In this document: one piece after another, positions 1 to 12,602 of the stretch | Layout: the number at the start of each line of letters is the position of its first letter | How positions within the stretch are numbered: position 1 is the first letter of the stretch | Assembly: GCA_011526045.1 (NCBI GenBank) | Contig: WYBE01000076.1 | Location: 1-59,893 of the forward strand | Direction: 5' to 3' | Origin: Nevskiales bacterium | Lineage (GTDB): Bacteria; Pseudomonadota; Gammaproteobacteria; Steroidobacterales; GCA-2729495 | Length of the DNA stretch: 59,893 nucleotides | Notes under the pieces: generated by a model | What the model was told of the DNA's origin: nothing | What the model saw: only the letters and a program-made list of their open reading frames with translations | The model's database searches: none | Translations under genes and position numbers: made by a program

Positions 1-829
1 AGGCCGCGGCATCGCTGCCGCGGAAATCGGTCAATACGAAGCTGTCTTCGGCTATGGTGGTCTGGCTTCAATGAGGCCGCGGCATCGCTGCCGCGGAAAA
101 CTAACCGCCTGTGCGGCAGATATACGCCCAGCGCGTGCTTCAATGAGGCCGCGGCATCACTGCCGCGGAAATCCTCGGATCTTGGATTCGTGATGGACGA
201 CCTGGTCGGCGCTTCAATGAGGCCGCGGCATCGCTGCCGCGGAAATCGTCGGGAGAGATCACCTCGATAGCGGATACCTGGATGCTTCAATGAGGCCGCG
301 GCATCGCTGCCGCGGAAATCGCTGCGGACCCGGGGGACAGGTCGAATATGCGCATGGCTTCAATGAGGCCGCGGCATCGCTGCCGCGGAAATCGTGTCGA
401 TGACCGCTCCCGCGACATACACCTCCATGCTTCAATGAGGCCGCGGCATCGCTGCCGCGGAAATCGCCGCTGTATGGCGATGTTCTGCGCCACCCTCGCA
501 GCTTCAATGAGGCCGCGGCATCGCTGCCGCGGAAATCCGTATGGCCCGGTAACCTCTGGTGCAGGCCCCACATGGGCTTCAATGAGGCCGCGGCATCGCT
601 GCCGCGGAAATCCATGGCACTGTGGTACCCGGAGGGCAGGATATGGCGGCTTCAATGAGGCCGCGGCATCGCTGCCGCGGAAATCCGGGAGCGAGATCCT
701 TGTTCCACGTCAACAACTGGCTTCAATGAGGCCGCGGCATCGCTGCCGCGGAAATCGTGACGCGGCCTCCGTACACCTGCTTCATTTCCAGCGCTTCAAT
801 GAGGCCGCGGCATCGCTGCCGCGGAAATC
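1..829 (-). CRISPR. Type I-U/I-G CRISPR array, 12 repeats (first one cut by window edge)
   Basis: Eleven full 37-nt repeats start at 65, 137, 211, 284, 357, 429, 501, 576, 649, 720 and 793, and a partial one fills 1-28. The 11 spacers are 34-38 nt and all different. On the + strand each repeat begins GCTTCAATGAGG and ends GGAAATC, with a perfect 7-bp palindrome CCGCGGC/GCCGCGG around a 6-nt loop. Read on the - strand the repeat ends CCTCATTGAAGC, which resembles the ATTGAAAC-type 5' handle of other type I systems, so I infer leftward transcription, matching the cas genes and a leader at 830-1029. Repeat 137-173 has one base change in the loop, and 65-101 departs from consensus at its GGAAATC end; both lie on the distal side. 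Confidence 0.97.
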
Positions 830-1029
830 AGCCCTCGCCGAAATCGGCCACCAGCGTGGCATTCAAGAGATCCGTGCGAGAGCTCCCGAAATCCATGCGC
901 AGAACTGGGCAACTGGATTATGCCCGGATGGAGCACGTTGGAAAACCTCCCATTTGTCAAAGATCTGGCGAGTGCGAGCGCTGCCCGGGAATTGCACCAG
1001 CATCACAGCGCTCGCATCACCCGGCGGCA
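830..1029 (-). promoter_or_regulatory. Probable CRISPR leader between cas2 and first repeat
   Basis: This 200-bp stretch has no credible gene and lies between the cas2 stop and the cas-proximal repeat, the usual place for a leader when the array runs in the same direction as cas4-cas1-cas2. Its placement as leader depends on the inferred leftward orientation of the array. It contains the inverted repeat at 974-1015. I see no clear promoter boxes. Confidence 0.55.
974..1015. repeat. 10-bp perfect inverted repeat in the leader
   Basis: GCGAGCGCTG at 974-983 is matched by its exact reverse complement at 1006-1015, with a 22-nt spacer, starting 15 bp after the cas2 stop codon. It could form a hairpin ending the cas transcript or be a binding site for integration or regulation. 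There is no T-run, so a simple intrinsic terminator is not supported. Confidence 0.6.
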
Positions 1030-1323
1030 CTAGACCACGATCGGCTCGCGGCTCACGGCGTGGAAATCCTTGCCCAAGCTTATCACCCGCGGGGTTACGC
1101 GGTCAGCCGGTCCCAGATCGAGCGACAGCACATGGTCATCCGTGTGATGCAGGATGCCGTCCAAAAGGGCCAGAAGCTCGGCATGTCGTCTGGCGCCGAG
1201 GCGACACTGAAAGACAGAAAGCTGAAGCCACTCACCGTAGCCTTCCATGACCCGAAAGACCCGTCGCCACCGCTTCGGGTCAGCGATGTCGTAGGTCACG
1301 ATGTACAGATGCTCGTCGTTCAC
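1030..1323 (-). CDS. cas2: CRISPR-associated protein Cas2
   Basis: This 97-residue protein has the normal Cas2 size. It opens with a beta strand carrying the conserved aspartate (YIVTYDIAD) and then [23 protein letters not shown], written here only as the ferredoxin-like fold it matches. Cas2 dimers bridge two Cas1 dimers in the spacer-integration complex. The start is GTG at 1323, two bases after the cas4-cas1 stop, so the two are co-transcribed and probably translationally coupled. It is the last cas gene before the leader and array, as expected for an adaptation module. Confidence 0.93.
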   Translation of the reverse strand: MNDEHLYIVTYDIADPKRWRRVFRVMEGYGEWLQLSVFQCRLGARRHAELLALLDGILHHTDDHVLSLDLGPADRVTPRVISLGKDFHAVSREPIVV

Positions 1324-1325
1324 GA

Positions 1326-3059
1326 TCAGCGGGTGGTGAAGTTGGGATATTCGTGCAGCTCTCCGAGCAGATGCCGGGCGAGGAGCCGTGCCTGCAGCTC
1401 GAGCAGTCGCCGATAGTTCACCTTGTAACCGAACAACGGGTGCGTGATTTCATGCCCCATGCGGCGTTCGAATGTGGTGATGAAGCGCTTGCGGCCATCC
1501 TGCGTCAGGGCCACGCTGCCAGCAGCACGGATGAAATCCGATGGCCGGACTTCACCATTGTTGATGGCCTGGATGACCGCCGAATCCGCGATCAGCGGGC
1601 GAAACGGCTCCATCATGTCGAGCGCCAGGGCCGGACGCCCATAGCGAGGCTGATGATAGAAACCCCGATAGGGATCGAAACCGACCGCGCTGAGCGCTGT
1701 GGTCCAGGCGCGGACGAGCAAGGCGTATGCATAGGACAGGAGCGCATTGACCGGGTCTGTCGGCGGACGGCGGTTGCGCTTCGCGAAGTCGAACGGCAAC
1801 TGACCATCACTGGTCTGGCTGAGCATGCTCGAGAAGACACCGAAGTAACGTGCCGCCGCCATACCCTCGGCCCCCAGAAGTTCCGGAAGATCCTTTGCGC
1901 GTCTGGCACGCTTCAGATCCTGCTGGAATTCCTCAAGCAGCCTCTCGGGCTCCTCGGCGGCTTTCCAGTTCCGTCGCAGCATCGTCCGTTGATTCTGGAT
2001 CTTGGCGAGCACGAATCCCCGGGCAAGGCGCAGACATGCTGCACTGTCGAAGCTCACCCGGTACTGCGCGGTGCGGATCTCCACGTTCTTGTGGCCCGTG
2101 CCTATGCTGTGGCCGAGAAACCAGCCGCCGAAGGAATGCCAGGAGATGGGAATCTCGCGCGACATGAGCTCCGTGAGCGTCGGCGTGGTCACGTAGATTT
2201 GCCCCATGACGACGAGCTGGGACACCTCGCCCAGCCGCACGGTCTGCACCTTCTGGTCCTCGATGGTGATCTCGAGTGTTTCCCCTTTTTTCGCCACCTT
2301 GGCACCGCGCGCCTGGACGTAGAGCGGCAATGCCTCCTCGCGCCCCACCGCCAGCGGGCGCGGTGAATCCACGCCTCCCCTGAGCAGGTGCACTTCATCC
2401 GGCAGGCAGATACCGACCAGCGAGCAGCGCGGACACTTGGGGCTGTCTTCGAGCGGCGCCGGAATCTGACCGCCGACCGCCATGAGTCGCAGCCCGTCGA
2501 TGGCGTTCCGGGTGAGATCCCGCAGTTCGCGGTCGAACACCACGCGCACCCGTTCCCGGCTACCGGCAAAGTACAGCACACCCTCATTGCAGGTGTAGCC
2601 GTGCTCTTCGAGAATCAGGCCCTGCAGGCACAACTGAACGCGCTCGGGATCGTAGGCGCCGCGTGGCAAGTGAGGCCGCTTGCCGCGCTTGTAGTCGATG
2701 GGCGTGACGGTCATGCCGTCCGCCTCGACGAGATCCATCTTCGCGATCAGCCCGAGCCGGTTGGACGACAAAGTGATCGAGCGGGCGTGCGTACGTTCGG
2801 CCTCCTCCGCTTCCACCTCGCCAGGTGGTGGCAGATCGCCGCGTGGCCGATCGACCCGCCGATGAACATGGCGGCCCTCGACCGTGTCGGCTGAATCTGC
2901 CCACTCCCCCTGCACCCATTCCAGGTAGGCGAGCCGCGGGCAGTACTGGTACTCGTTGACCATGCGCGCCGGCAGCAGCGGCAGATCGCCGGAAAGCTCC
3001 GGGAATGGCAGCGGCAGCTCGGGCTGAGCTGCCGGAAAGCTGGCGGTTTCGTCCGTCAC
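1326..3059 (-). CDS. cas4-cas1: Cas4-Cas1 fusion protein (type I-U/I-G adaptation)
   Basis: This 577-residue fusion has Cas4 in the first ~225 residues and Cas1 in the rest. The Cas4 half shows the RecB-type nuclease motif IDYKRGK (D122, K124), an upstream metal aspartate (KMD, D109) and four iron-sulfur cysteines (C40 in [10 protein letters not shown], then C209, C212, C218 in [10 protein letters not shown]). The Cas1 half carries the [20 protein letters not shown] segment that includes the catalytic histidine region. Fused Cas4-Cas1 is characteristic of type I-U (e.g. Geobacter), where it selects PAM-bearing prespacers. I chose GTG at 3059 because CAGGAG lies 8 nt upstream; a GTG at 3068 overlaps that site. 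The gene is divergent from copG-mazF. Confidence 0.93.
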   Translation of the reverse strand: MTDETASFPAAQPELPLPFPELSGDLPLLPARMVNEYQYCPRLAYLEWVQGEWADSADTVEGRHVHRRVDRPRGDLPPPGEVEAEEAERTHARSITLSSNRLGLIAKMDLVEADGMTVTPIDYKRGKRPHLPRGAYDPERVQLCLQGLILEEHGYTCNEGVLYFAGSRERVRVVFDRELRDLTRNAIDGLRLMAVGGQIPAPLEDSPKCPRCSLVGICLPDEVHLLRGGVDSPRPLAVGREEALPLYVQARGAKVAKKGETLEITIEDQKVQTVRLGEVSQLVVMGQIYVTTPTLTELMSREIPISWHSFGGWFLGHSIGTGHKNVEIRTAQYRVSFDSAACLRLARGFVLAKIQNQRTMLRRNWKAAEEPERLLEEFQQDLKRARRAKDLPELLGAEGMAAARYFGVFSSMLSQTSDGQLPFDFAKRNRRPPTDPVNALLSYAYALLVRAWTTALSAVGFDPYRGFYHQPRYGRPALALDMMEPFRPLIADSAVIQAINNGEVRPSDFIRAAGSVALTQDGRKRFITTFERRMGHEITHPLFGYKVNYRRLLELQARLLARHLLGELHEYPNFTTR

Positions 3060-3101
3060 GCCGTACACTCCTGCGTACTACGTTACGACATACGGTGCAT
3101 C

Positions 3102-3401
3102 ATGTCGCTCATCAGCATCCGTTTGCCCGAAGACCTCGATGCGGAGCTCAGCCGGGAAGCTCAGGCACGGCAACGGCCGAAGTCGGAGCTGGCCCGCGAG
3201 GCCATTGTCGAATACCTCGCCCGACGGGAACGTGAACGGTTTCTCGGAGCGATCGCGAGAGCCGCACGGGCAGAAGGCGACGACGGAGTCGCGCTGGCCG
3301 AAGACGCCCTGCCCTTCGACAACGAGGCACTCGATCTGGCTGAGGGAAAGCAGGTTCGGGAACCGCGCCCCCGCTATCGCACGCCCCGGAGCAAGCGCTG
3401 A
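3102..3401 (+). CDS. Ribbon-helix-helix (CopG-type) antitoxin of a MazF pair
   Basis: This 99-residue protein begins MSLISIRLPEDLDAEL, a typical RHH DNA-binding strand-helix start, followed by a basic helix (KSELAREAIVEYLARRE). The C-terminal half is charged and probably disordered, as expected for the toxin-neutralising tail. Its stop codon overlaps the start of the mazF-like gene, so the two form a coupled toxin-antitoxin operon. It probably represses its own promoter in the 42-bp gap to cas4-cas1, which raises the possibility that it also affects cas4-cas1 transcription. The pair sits inside the cas locus and faces against the cas genes. Confidence 0.85.
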   Translation: MSLISIRLPEDLDAELSREAQARQRPKSELAREAIVEYLARRERERFLGAIARAARAEGDDGVALAEDALPFDNEALDLAEGKQVREPRPRYRTPRSKR

Positions 3402-3745
3402 TGCGGCGCGGGGAAATATGGCTCGGCAACCTCAACCCCAACCGCGGCGCCGAGGTGGGCAAAACCCGCCCGGTACTGATCATTCAGGCGGATTTCCTCA
3501 TTGCACAGGGGCAGCAGACCATCATCGTGCTGCCGCTCACCACCCAGGTGCGCAAGTCCAAAGAGCCGCTGCATGTCACCATTCCCGCCCGCGATGACCT
3601 GCACCAGGACTGTCAGATCATGCCCGAGCAGCCGCGCACGCTCGACCGCCGGCGGCTGACGAAGGGGCCACTGACACGCCTGCGATCGGCGGAGATGGAG
3701 GCGGTGGAGAACAGCCTGCTGGCGGTGATGGGGATGTATCGGTGA
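3401..3745 (+). CDS. MazF/PemK-family endoribonuclease toxin
   Basis: This 114-residue protein matches the MazF fold: MRRGEIWLGNLNPNRGAEVGKTRPVLII is condensed here to its markers RRGEIW, the GxEVGKTRPVLI loop with the catalytic arginine, and the later PLTTQVRK strand. MazF toxins cut mRNA at short specific motifs and arrest growth when the antitoxin decays. The start overlaps the antitoxin stop. All expected core segments are present and the length is normal, so the toxin looks functional. The pair may stabilise the cas locus against loss; that role is inference. Confidence 0.9.
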   Translation: MRRGEIWLGNLNPNRGAEVGKTRPVLIIQADFLIAQGQQTIIVLPLTTQVRKSKEPLHVTIPARDDLHQDCQIMPEQPRTLDRRRLTKGPLTRLRSAEMEAVENSLLAVMGMYR

Positions 3746-3794
3746 GGGGTGGCCGGTCTCAGGCCTTCCTGCTATATCGGACGCCCTCAAGACC

Positions 3795-3998
3795 CTAGAA
3801 ATCCGCATCCTGCGTCCAGAGAGTCGCATCACGGACCCGCGCTGTTGCAAGCACGACGGAATCGGCGAGCGGCAGTTTCAACTCCAGACCGAGCCGTGCT
3901 TCGCTCAGTGCGAGCCCGGCCTCCAGATCCACCACCTCTCCTTGCTGCATCAGGGCAACAGCTTGCAACGCATCGTTCTCACCCTGTTGCTGCAGCAC
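3795..3998 (-). pseudogene. Truncated VapC (PIN-domain) toxin remnant
   Basis: The 67 readable codons match the C-terminal half of a VapC toxin: VLQQQGENDALQAVALMQQG, then LPLADSVVLATARVRDATLW and TQDADF, which carry two of the acidic PIN residues. A full VapC is ~130 residues. The N-terminal part with the first catalytic aspartate is missing, and the frame stops right after DADF, so the last few residues are gone too. The fragment begins directly after the vapB stop, so an internal deletion probably joined the vapB end to the middle of vapC. It should not be an active RNase. Confidence 0.8.
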
Positions 3999-4002
3999 TC
4001 TC

Positions 4003-4209
4003 TCACATGCGATCCCTGTCGCGTGGCACCGAGGTATCGATCCCGCGCAGAAAACCGCGCATCTTCTTGAGTTTCCTGACCGGGATGATCTCCACGCGAC
4101 CCTCGTACAGGAGCACCTTGGCCTTCTGACCGGGTTGGATGCCGAGCGCCTGGCGTGCTTCCTTGGGGATCACGACCTGGTATTTCGGCGATACGGTGAC
4201 GGTTGTCAT
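4003..4209 (-). CDS. AbrB/SpoVT-type antitoxin (VapB-like)
   Basis: This 68-residue protein has the swapped-hairpin AbrB signature: MTTVTVSPKYQVVIPKEAR, then LGIQPGQKAKVLLYEGRVEI. It would bind DNA as a dimer and neutralise a PIN-domain toxin. The partner vapC immediately downstream is truncated, so this antitoxin is now effectively an orphan. It may still repress its promoter. Position and orientation (same strand as the interference genes) suggest read-through from csb2. Confidence 0.85.
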   Translation of the reverse strand: MTTVTVSPKYQVVIPKEARQALGIQPGQKAKVLLYEGRVEIIPVRKLKKMRGFLRGIDTSVPRDRDRM

Positions 4210-4264
4210 ACGATCATCCTATCGATATGGATATCGTTAAACGCATCTACCACTGCTGATGCCG

Positions 4265-4363
4265 TCAAGCAGCGTGCTTCAGTTCCGCGGTCGAGCGCTT
4301 GAGTTCGAGCGTCTCGGACTTGCCTTGGGCGATGAGCGACTGGAGGGCGGCGAGGGTATTCAC
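4265..4363 (-). pseudogene. N-terminal stub of an AlbA_2/Schlafen-type gene
   Basis: The short frame reads VNTLAALQSLIAQGKSETLE followed by LKRSTAELKHAA and stop, 32 codons. It resembles the first residues of AlbA_2-domain proteins (Schlafen/RecG-like regulators), which open with a helix and then G-E-S/T-E-x-L-E-x-K. The rest of the domain is absent. Its GTG start overlaps the csb2 stop (GTGA), so it is translationally coupled to csb2. It may be the scar of a former cas-linked accessory gene. Homology is inferred from a very short stretch. Confidence 0.5.
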
Positions 4364-5888
4364 CGCTGGTTCGGCTCCTGAACAGGCCAGAGCACGCCGA
4401 AGCCCACATGCCGTCCGCGGCCGATAGCGATCGGCCCCGCAACAGATCGATCGAAGGTCACGCGCACGTGCAGCTTGGGCGTCTCGCCGAGGTAGCCGTT
4501 GGCGCGGTACTGCGTCGCAATGTGAACGCCAGCGATGGGCCCGCCAGACGCGAGCTCGATGGCCTCGATGCTCACCTCCTGACCCACGATGGCCTGCTGC
4601 ACGCTGCGCTCGACCAACTCGAGCCGCCGCTTCCGCAGGTGACGCTCGCGAGCAGCGGCCTTGGCGGGCTCCTGTTCGGCCTTGCGCCTCGCCTCGACGA
4701 GGCGCTTCCACTCTGCCCCCGTCAGCTCCTTCGCCGCCTGCACCAACGGGGTCACCGTGGCCCAGGTGCGCGAGCGCTTTGTGACGGCTCGCAGCCACTG
4801 CCCATCAGGCTCCGTATCGAGGACAACACCGGTACGCCGCCCGTTGTCGAGTAGCTCGCGGCCGTGGAGGAGCACCTGCGCCGTCTCTACGATCGCTCGC
4901 CGAGTTGGGTCGTCACCGCCGCCGAAGTCCGCGAGGGCGATGCGGCGCACGCGACCATCCGGGTACGGGCCGAGGACGCTCGGCAGCGGCAAGATCGCGA
5001 GGTGCGGCTCGGAGACGGGCTTGTCGCTCTCGTCGTGCCCCACGAGCACACGGCGAACGAGCGCCTCCATCGCGGGTCGGTCCCTCGGGCCTCTCGCGAG
5101 CACGTCGACGACCTCGCTGCGGATCTCATCAAGCAGGTGGCGCACGGGACCGACGACCTGTCGAAGCAAGCGCGCGTCCCACGAGCAGCGCTTACCGTTG
5201 CGCCAGAGGCCCAGCACGAAGGTGGGGACCTCGCGGTCAGCACCGCGAGCATCCGACGCGTACGTTACGGCTCGCACGCCCGCCGCAGGTAGTGGCAGTT
5301 CGTTGAGGTCGCGGGCGAAGACGGCGTCGCAGACGTCGAGACACCCAGCCTCGGGCACCTCCAGCGACGCGCCGCTCGAAGCAGGCTGCCAGCGCACGGC
5401 GTCGGCGGGTGGCTCAGCCTCGGTGGCATCGAGCACGGCGAGGTCTTCGCCCTTGCCGACGCTGACGACCCGGCGCGACACGTCGCGGATGACGGGGACG
5501 TGCGACGCCGCGACGTTCGGCCACCAGTACCAGACGGTGCTTAGGGCCTCGACGTCCCAGCCGACCATAGGCTCGGGCTCAAGGTCGATGCCCTTCTGGG
5601 GGTTGAGCTTGCGCTCAGTCGGCCAGTTCTTCGAGTTGTTGGGAACGAACCGCCGCTGGCGCGGAGGGCGCGACGCCGCGCGAGGTGCGAATATCTCGGG
5701 GAGCTTTGTGTCCTTGGTCCAGCCCTGCCGCTCGAGCACGCGCAACGACTCGTCGATCGCCTTTCGGTTGCTGTACGCCCAGCCCGCGCGCGCCGAAGAC
5801 ACGAGCGCTTTGAAGAGGCGCGCCGGACTCGGCGGCCACTCACGCCCGGAGTACCCGGCGAGGAACTGAACGCGGATCGCGAGAGACA

Positions 5889-5889
<1 letters not shown>
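4360..5889 (-). CDS. csb2: Csb2 (GSU0054 family), Cas5-Cas6-type subunit of type I-U
   Basis: This 509-residue protein has a RAMP-like N-terminus (MSLAIRVQFLAGYSGREWPP, then SPARLFKALVSSAR) typical of Cas5-like strands. A later segment (ITYRANGYLG-like, here HIATQYRANGYLGETPKLHV) comes before the C-terminal strand RVTFDRSVAGPIAIGRGRHV and GFGVLWP, which is RAMP glycine-rich-loop-like. In type I-U this protein combines the Cas5 and Cas6 roles: crRNA processing and capping the 5' end in Cascade. The ATG overlaps the csb1 stop (TGATG). It is the last interference gene before the toxin-antitoxin insertion. Confidence 0.85.
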
Positions 5890-11123
<5,234 letters not shown>

Positions 11124-11185
11124 CAGCAACCCTCCTGCTGCGTCGTAACGAAGGCATCTTCTCCCTCGCCAGTCGACCACTGCAG

Positions 11186-11320
11186 AACGGGGAGAACATC
11201 CCGGAACCCGTCCAGCGCTACCATCAACTGCCACTCGTAGGGATGAAACCCACCTGTCGCAGTCGAAAAGAATGACCGGAAGCTCTCTTCGCGGCACCCG
11301 TGCCTACCGTGATCGTTCAA
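11186..11320 (-). pseudogene. Possible remnant of a second Cas3-type N-terminus
   Basis: A - strand frame reads SFRSFFSTATGGFHPYEWQL then MVALDGFRDVLPV. It lines up with the start of the intact Cas3 (FDMLYRALTGHDGACRWQHR, then LFADIEAGRFPAGIEL) at the F/Y, TG, WQ, F and LP/P positions, and with the Q-motif region of Cas3 helicases generally. The frame then loses similarity before any Walker A and stops. I read it as the stub of a replaced or duplicated cas3. It is short, so this is tentative. Confidence 0.4.
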
Positions 11321-11368
11321 TTTCCCTCCCGACGGACAGAGCTGCTATACGATTTCTCATCACCCCAA

Positions 11369-11385
11369 AACCACGTCTCGTGGTT
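11369..11385. promoter_or_regulatory. Perfect palindrome between WYL gene and cas3
   Basis: AACCACG at 11369-11375 and CGTGGTT at 11379-11385 form a perfect 7-bp inverted repeat around TCT. It lies in the 364-bp gap between the WYL regulator and cas3 (11124-11487). On the - strand it is followed by TTTTGGGG, so it could be a weak terminator for the WYL gene. It could equally be an operator for the WYL regulator in the cas3 promoter region. Apart from this and the Cas3-like stub I see nothing else in the gap. Confidence 0.45.
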
Positions 11386-11487
11386 GTGTCCCAGCACTGC
11401 AGCCGGTCAGAAAGCCTTGCAGGCTGCGCAAAGAAATCTACATACGGAAACCATTCTCCCCCATCCCATTCTCAAATCCTGAGACGC

Positions 11488-12480
11488 TCATGCCTCACCC
11501 GCTCTCACCGGGAGGTAGGACGCCAGCGCATCACGCAAGGCGGCGCCCACGGCCCGCCGCAGCTCGTCCGGCTCCAGGACCTCGACCGCGGCACCGTGGC
11601 GCAGGATCTCGCCGATGAGTTCCCGCGCGTCCCGGTACGGCACGCGCAGTTCGTAGCGCCCATCCGTGTCGAACTGCCCGGACTGGCGCGGGTGCCAGCG
11701 CTCGTCGGCCACCCAGCGGGAGCGCTCCGCCGAGAATCGCAGAACGGCCAGCTTGTTCGCTTTGCCGGAGAAGATGCCATAGGCGTCGCCGAAGTACTGA
11801 TCGAGTTCGGCGTCCGGGATGTTGCGGGCCACTGCTGCGAGGACTTGTGCGTGGCGGATGCGGTCGAGCGAGAACGTTCGCAACGCCCGGCGCGACGGAT
11901 CCCAGGCGTCGAGATACCAGTTGTCGCGGTAGTGCACCAGCCGTTGCGGCGAGACCCGCCGTTCGGTGTGCTGGTCACGGGAGCGGGAGTGATAATGAAA
12001 AGCGAGTTCCCGCCGCTCCAGCAACGCGGAGGCCACGGGCTGAAAAGCGATACCGGGCGCGCGCCCTGCCCCGCCGAGCAGGCGCACGCGCCTGGGCAGT
12101 TCGCCGAGCTGCAGGCGCCGGTGGCGGATGAGTTCGTCGATGCGGCCGGCGAACGGCGCAAGGTGTTCTTCGAGCAGCCCGGAGCCGAGACCTCCCAGCA
12201 GCTCGTGAAACGTGACCAGCGCCTGGAGTTCGGCCGCGCTGAACCAGAGTCCCGGCAGCTCATAGGCGCGGCCGTCCGGTCCCGGCCGACAGATGAAACC
12301 GCCCGTCTCCGGGTCTTTGTCGAGCGGTGCACCCAGCTCATCGCGAAGGAAGGCGATGTCGCGGTAAAGCGTCGCCCGGGAGCAATCATCCAGGCGCTCG
12401 CGCAGATCCGCCACGGCAATGGGTGTGCGGCGGTTCGCCAGAATCCGGTGCAGTCGAAAGATCCGCTCGTACTTGTCCAT
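11488..12480 (-). CDS. WYL-domain transcriptional regulator, CRISPR-linked
   Basis: This 330-residue protein has an N-terminal winged HTH (MDKYERIFRLHRILANRRTP, then LDDCSRATLYRDIAFLRDEL) and a central/C-terminal WYL domain (ELAFHYHSRSRDQHTERRVS, then LVHYRDNWYLDAWDPSRRAL). WYL proteins bind ligands, often nucleic acid pieces, and several control CRISPR-Cas operons. This one lies just upstream of cas3 in the same direction, so it is the likely regulator of the locus. I start it at ATG 12480 (MDKYE); seven extra residues are possible from 12501 but are atypical for the family. Confidence 0.9.
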   Translation of the reverse strand: MDKYERIFRLHRILANRRTPIAVADLRERLDDCSRATLYRDIAFLRDELGAPLDKDPETGGFICRPGPDGRAYELPGLWFSAAELQALVTFHELLGGLGSGLLEEHLAPFAGRIDELIRHRRLQLGELPRRVRLLGGAGRAPGIAFQPVASALLERRELAFHYHSRSRDQHTERRVSPQRLVHYRDNWYLDAWDPSRRALRTFSLDRIRHAQVLAAVARNIPDAELDQYFGDAYGIFSGKANKLAVLRFSAERSRWVADERWHPRQSGQFDTDGRYELRVPYRDARELIGEILRHGAAVEVLEPDELRRAVGAALRDALASYLPVRAGEA

Positions 12481-12499
12481 CTGAGCAACGCCCAGCGGC

Positions 12500-12527
12500 A
12501 TTATGAAATATGGGTTACCTGCCTGAA
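12500..12527 (-). promoter_or_regulatory. Candidate sigma70 promoter for the WYL gene
   Basis: On the - strand TTCAGG (12522-12527) is followed after 16 nt by CATAAT (12500-12505), about 20 bp before the WYL start codon. Both boxes are reasonable but imperfect, and the spacing is slightly short. Confidence 0.35.
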
Positions 12528-12602
12528 GCGTTGCACTATTACCTGCAACCCGGAGGCTTGTCGAGTCTGGGGACCGCTCGGGCCTCGCGAATCATCGCGA
12601 GA

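Noticed and set aside
259..1250. Open frames of up to 300 codons across the CRISPR array on both strands
   Set aside because: They consist of the repeat translated again and again (RPRHRCRGN or FPRQRCRGLIEA units) and are a by-product of the array.
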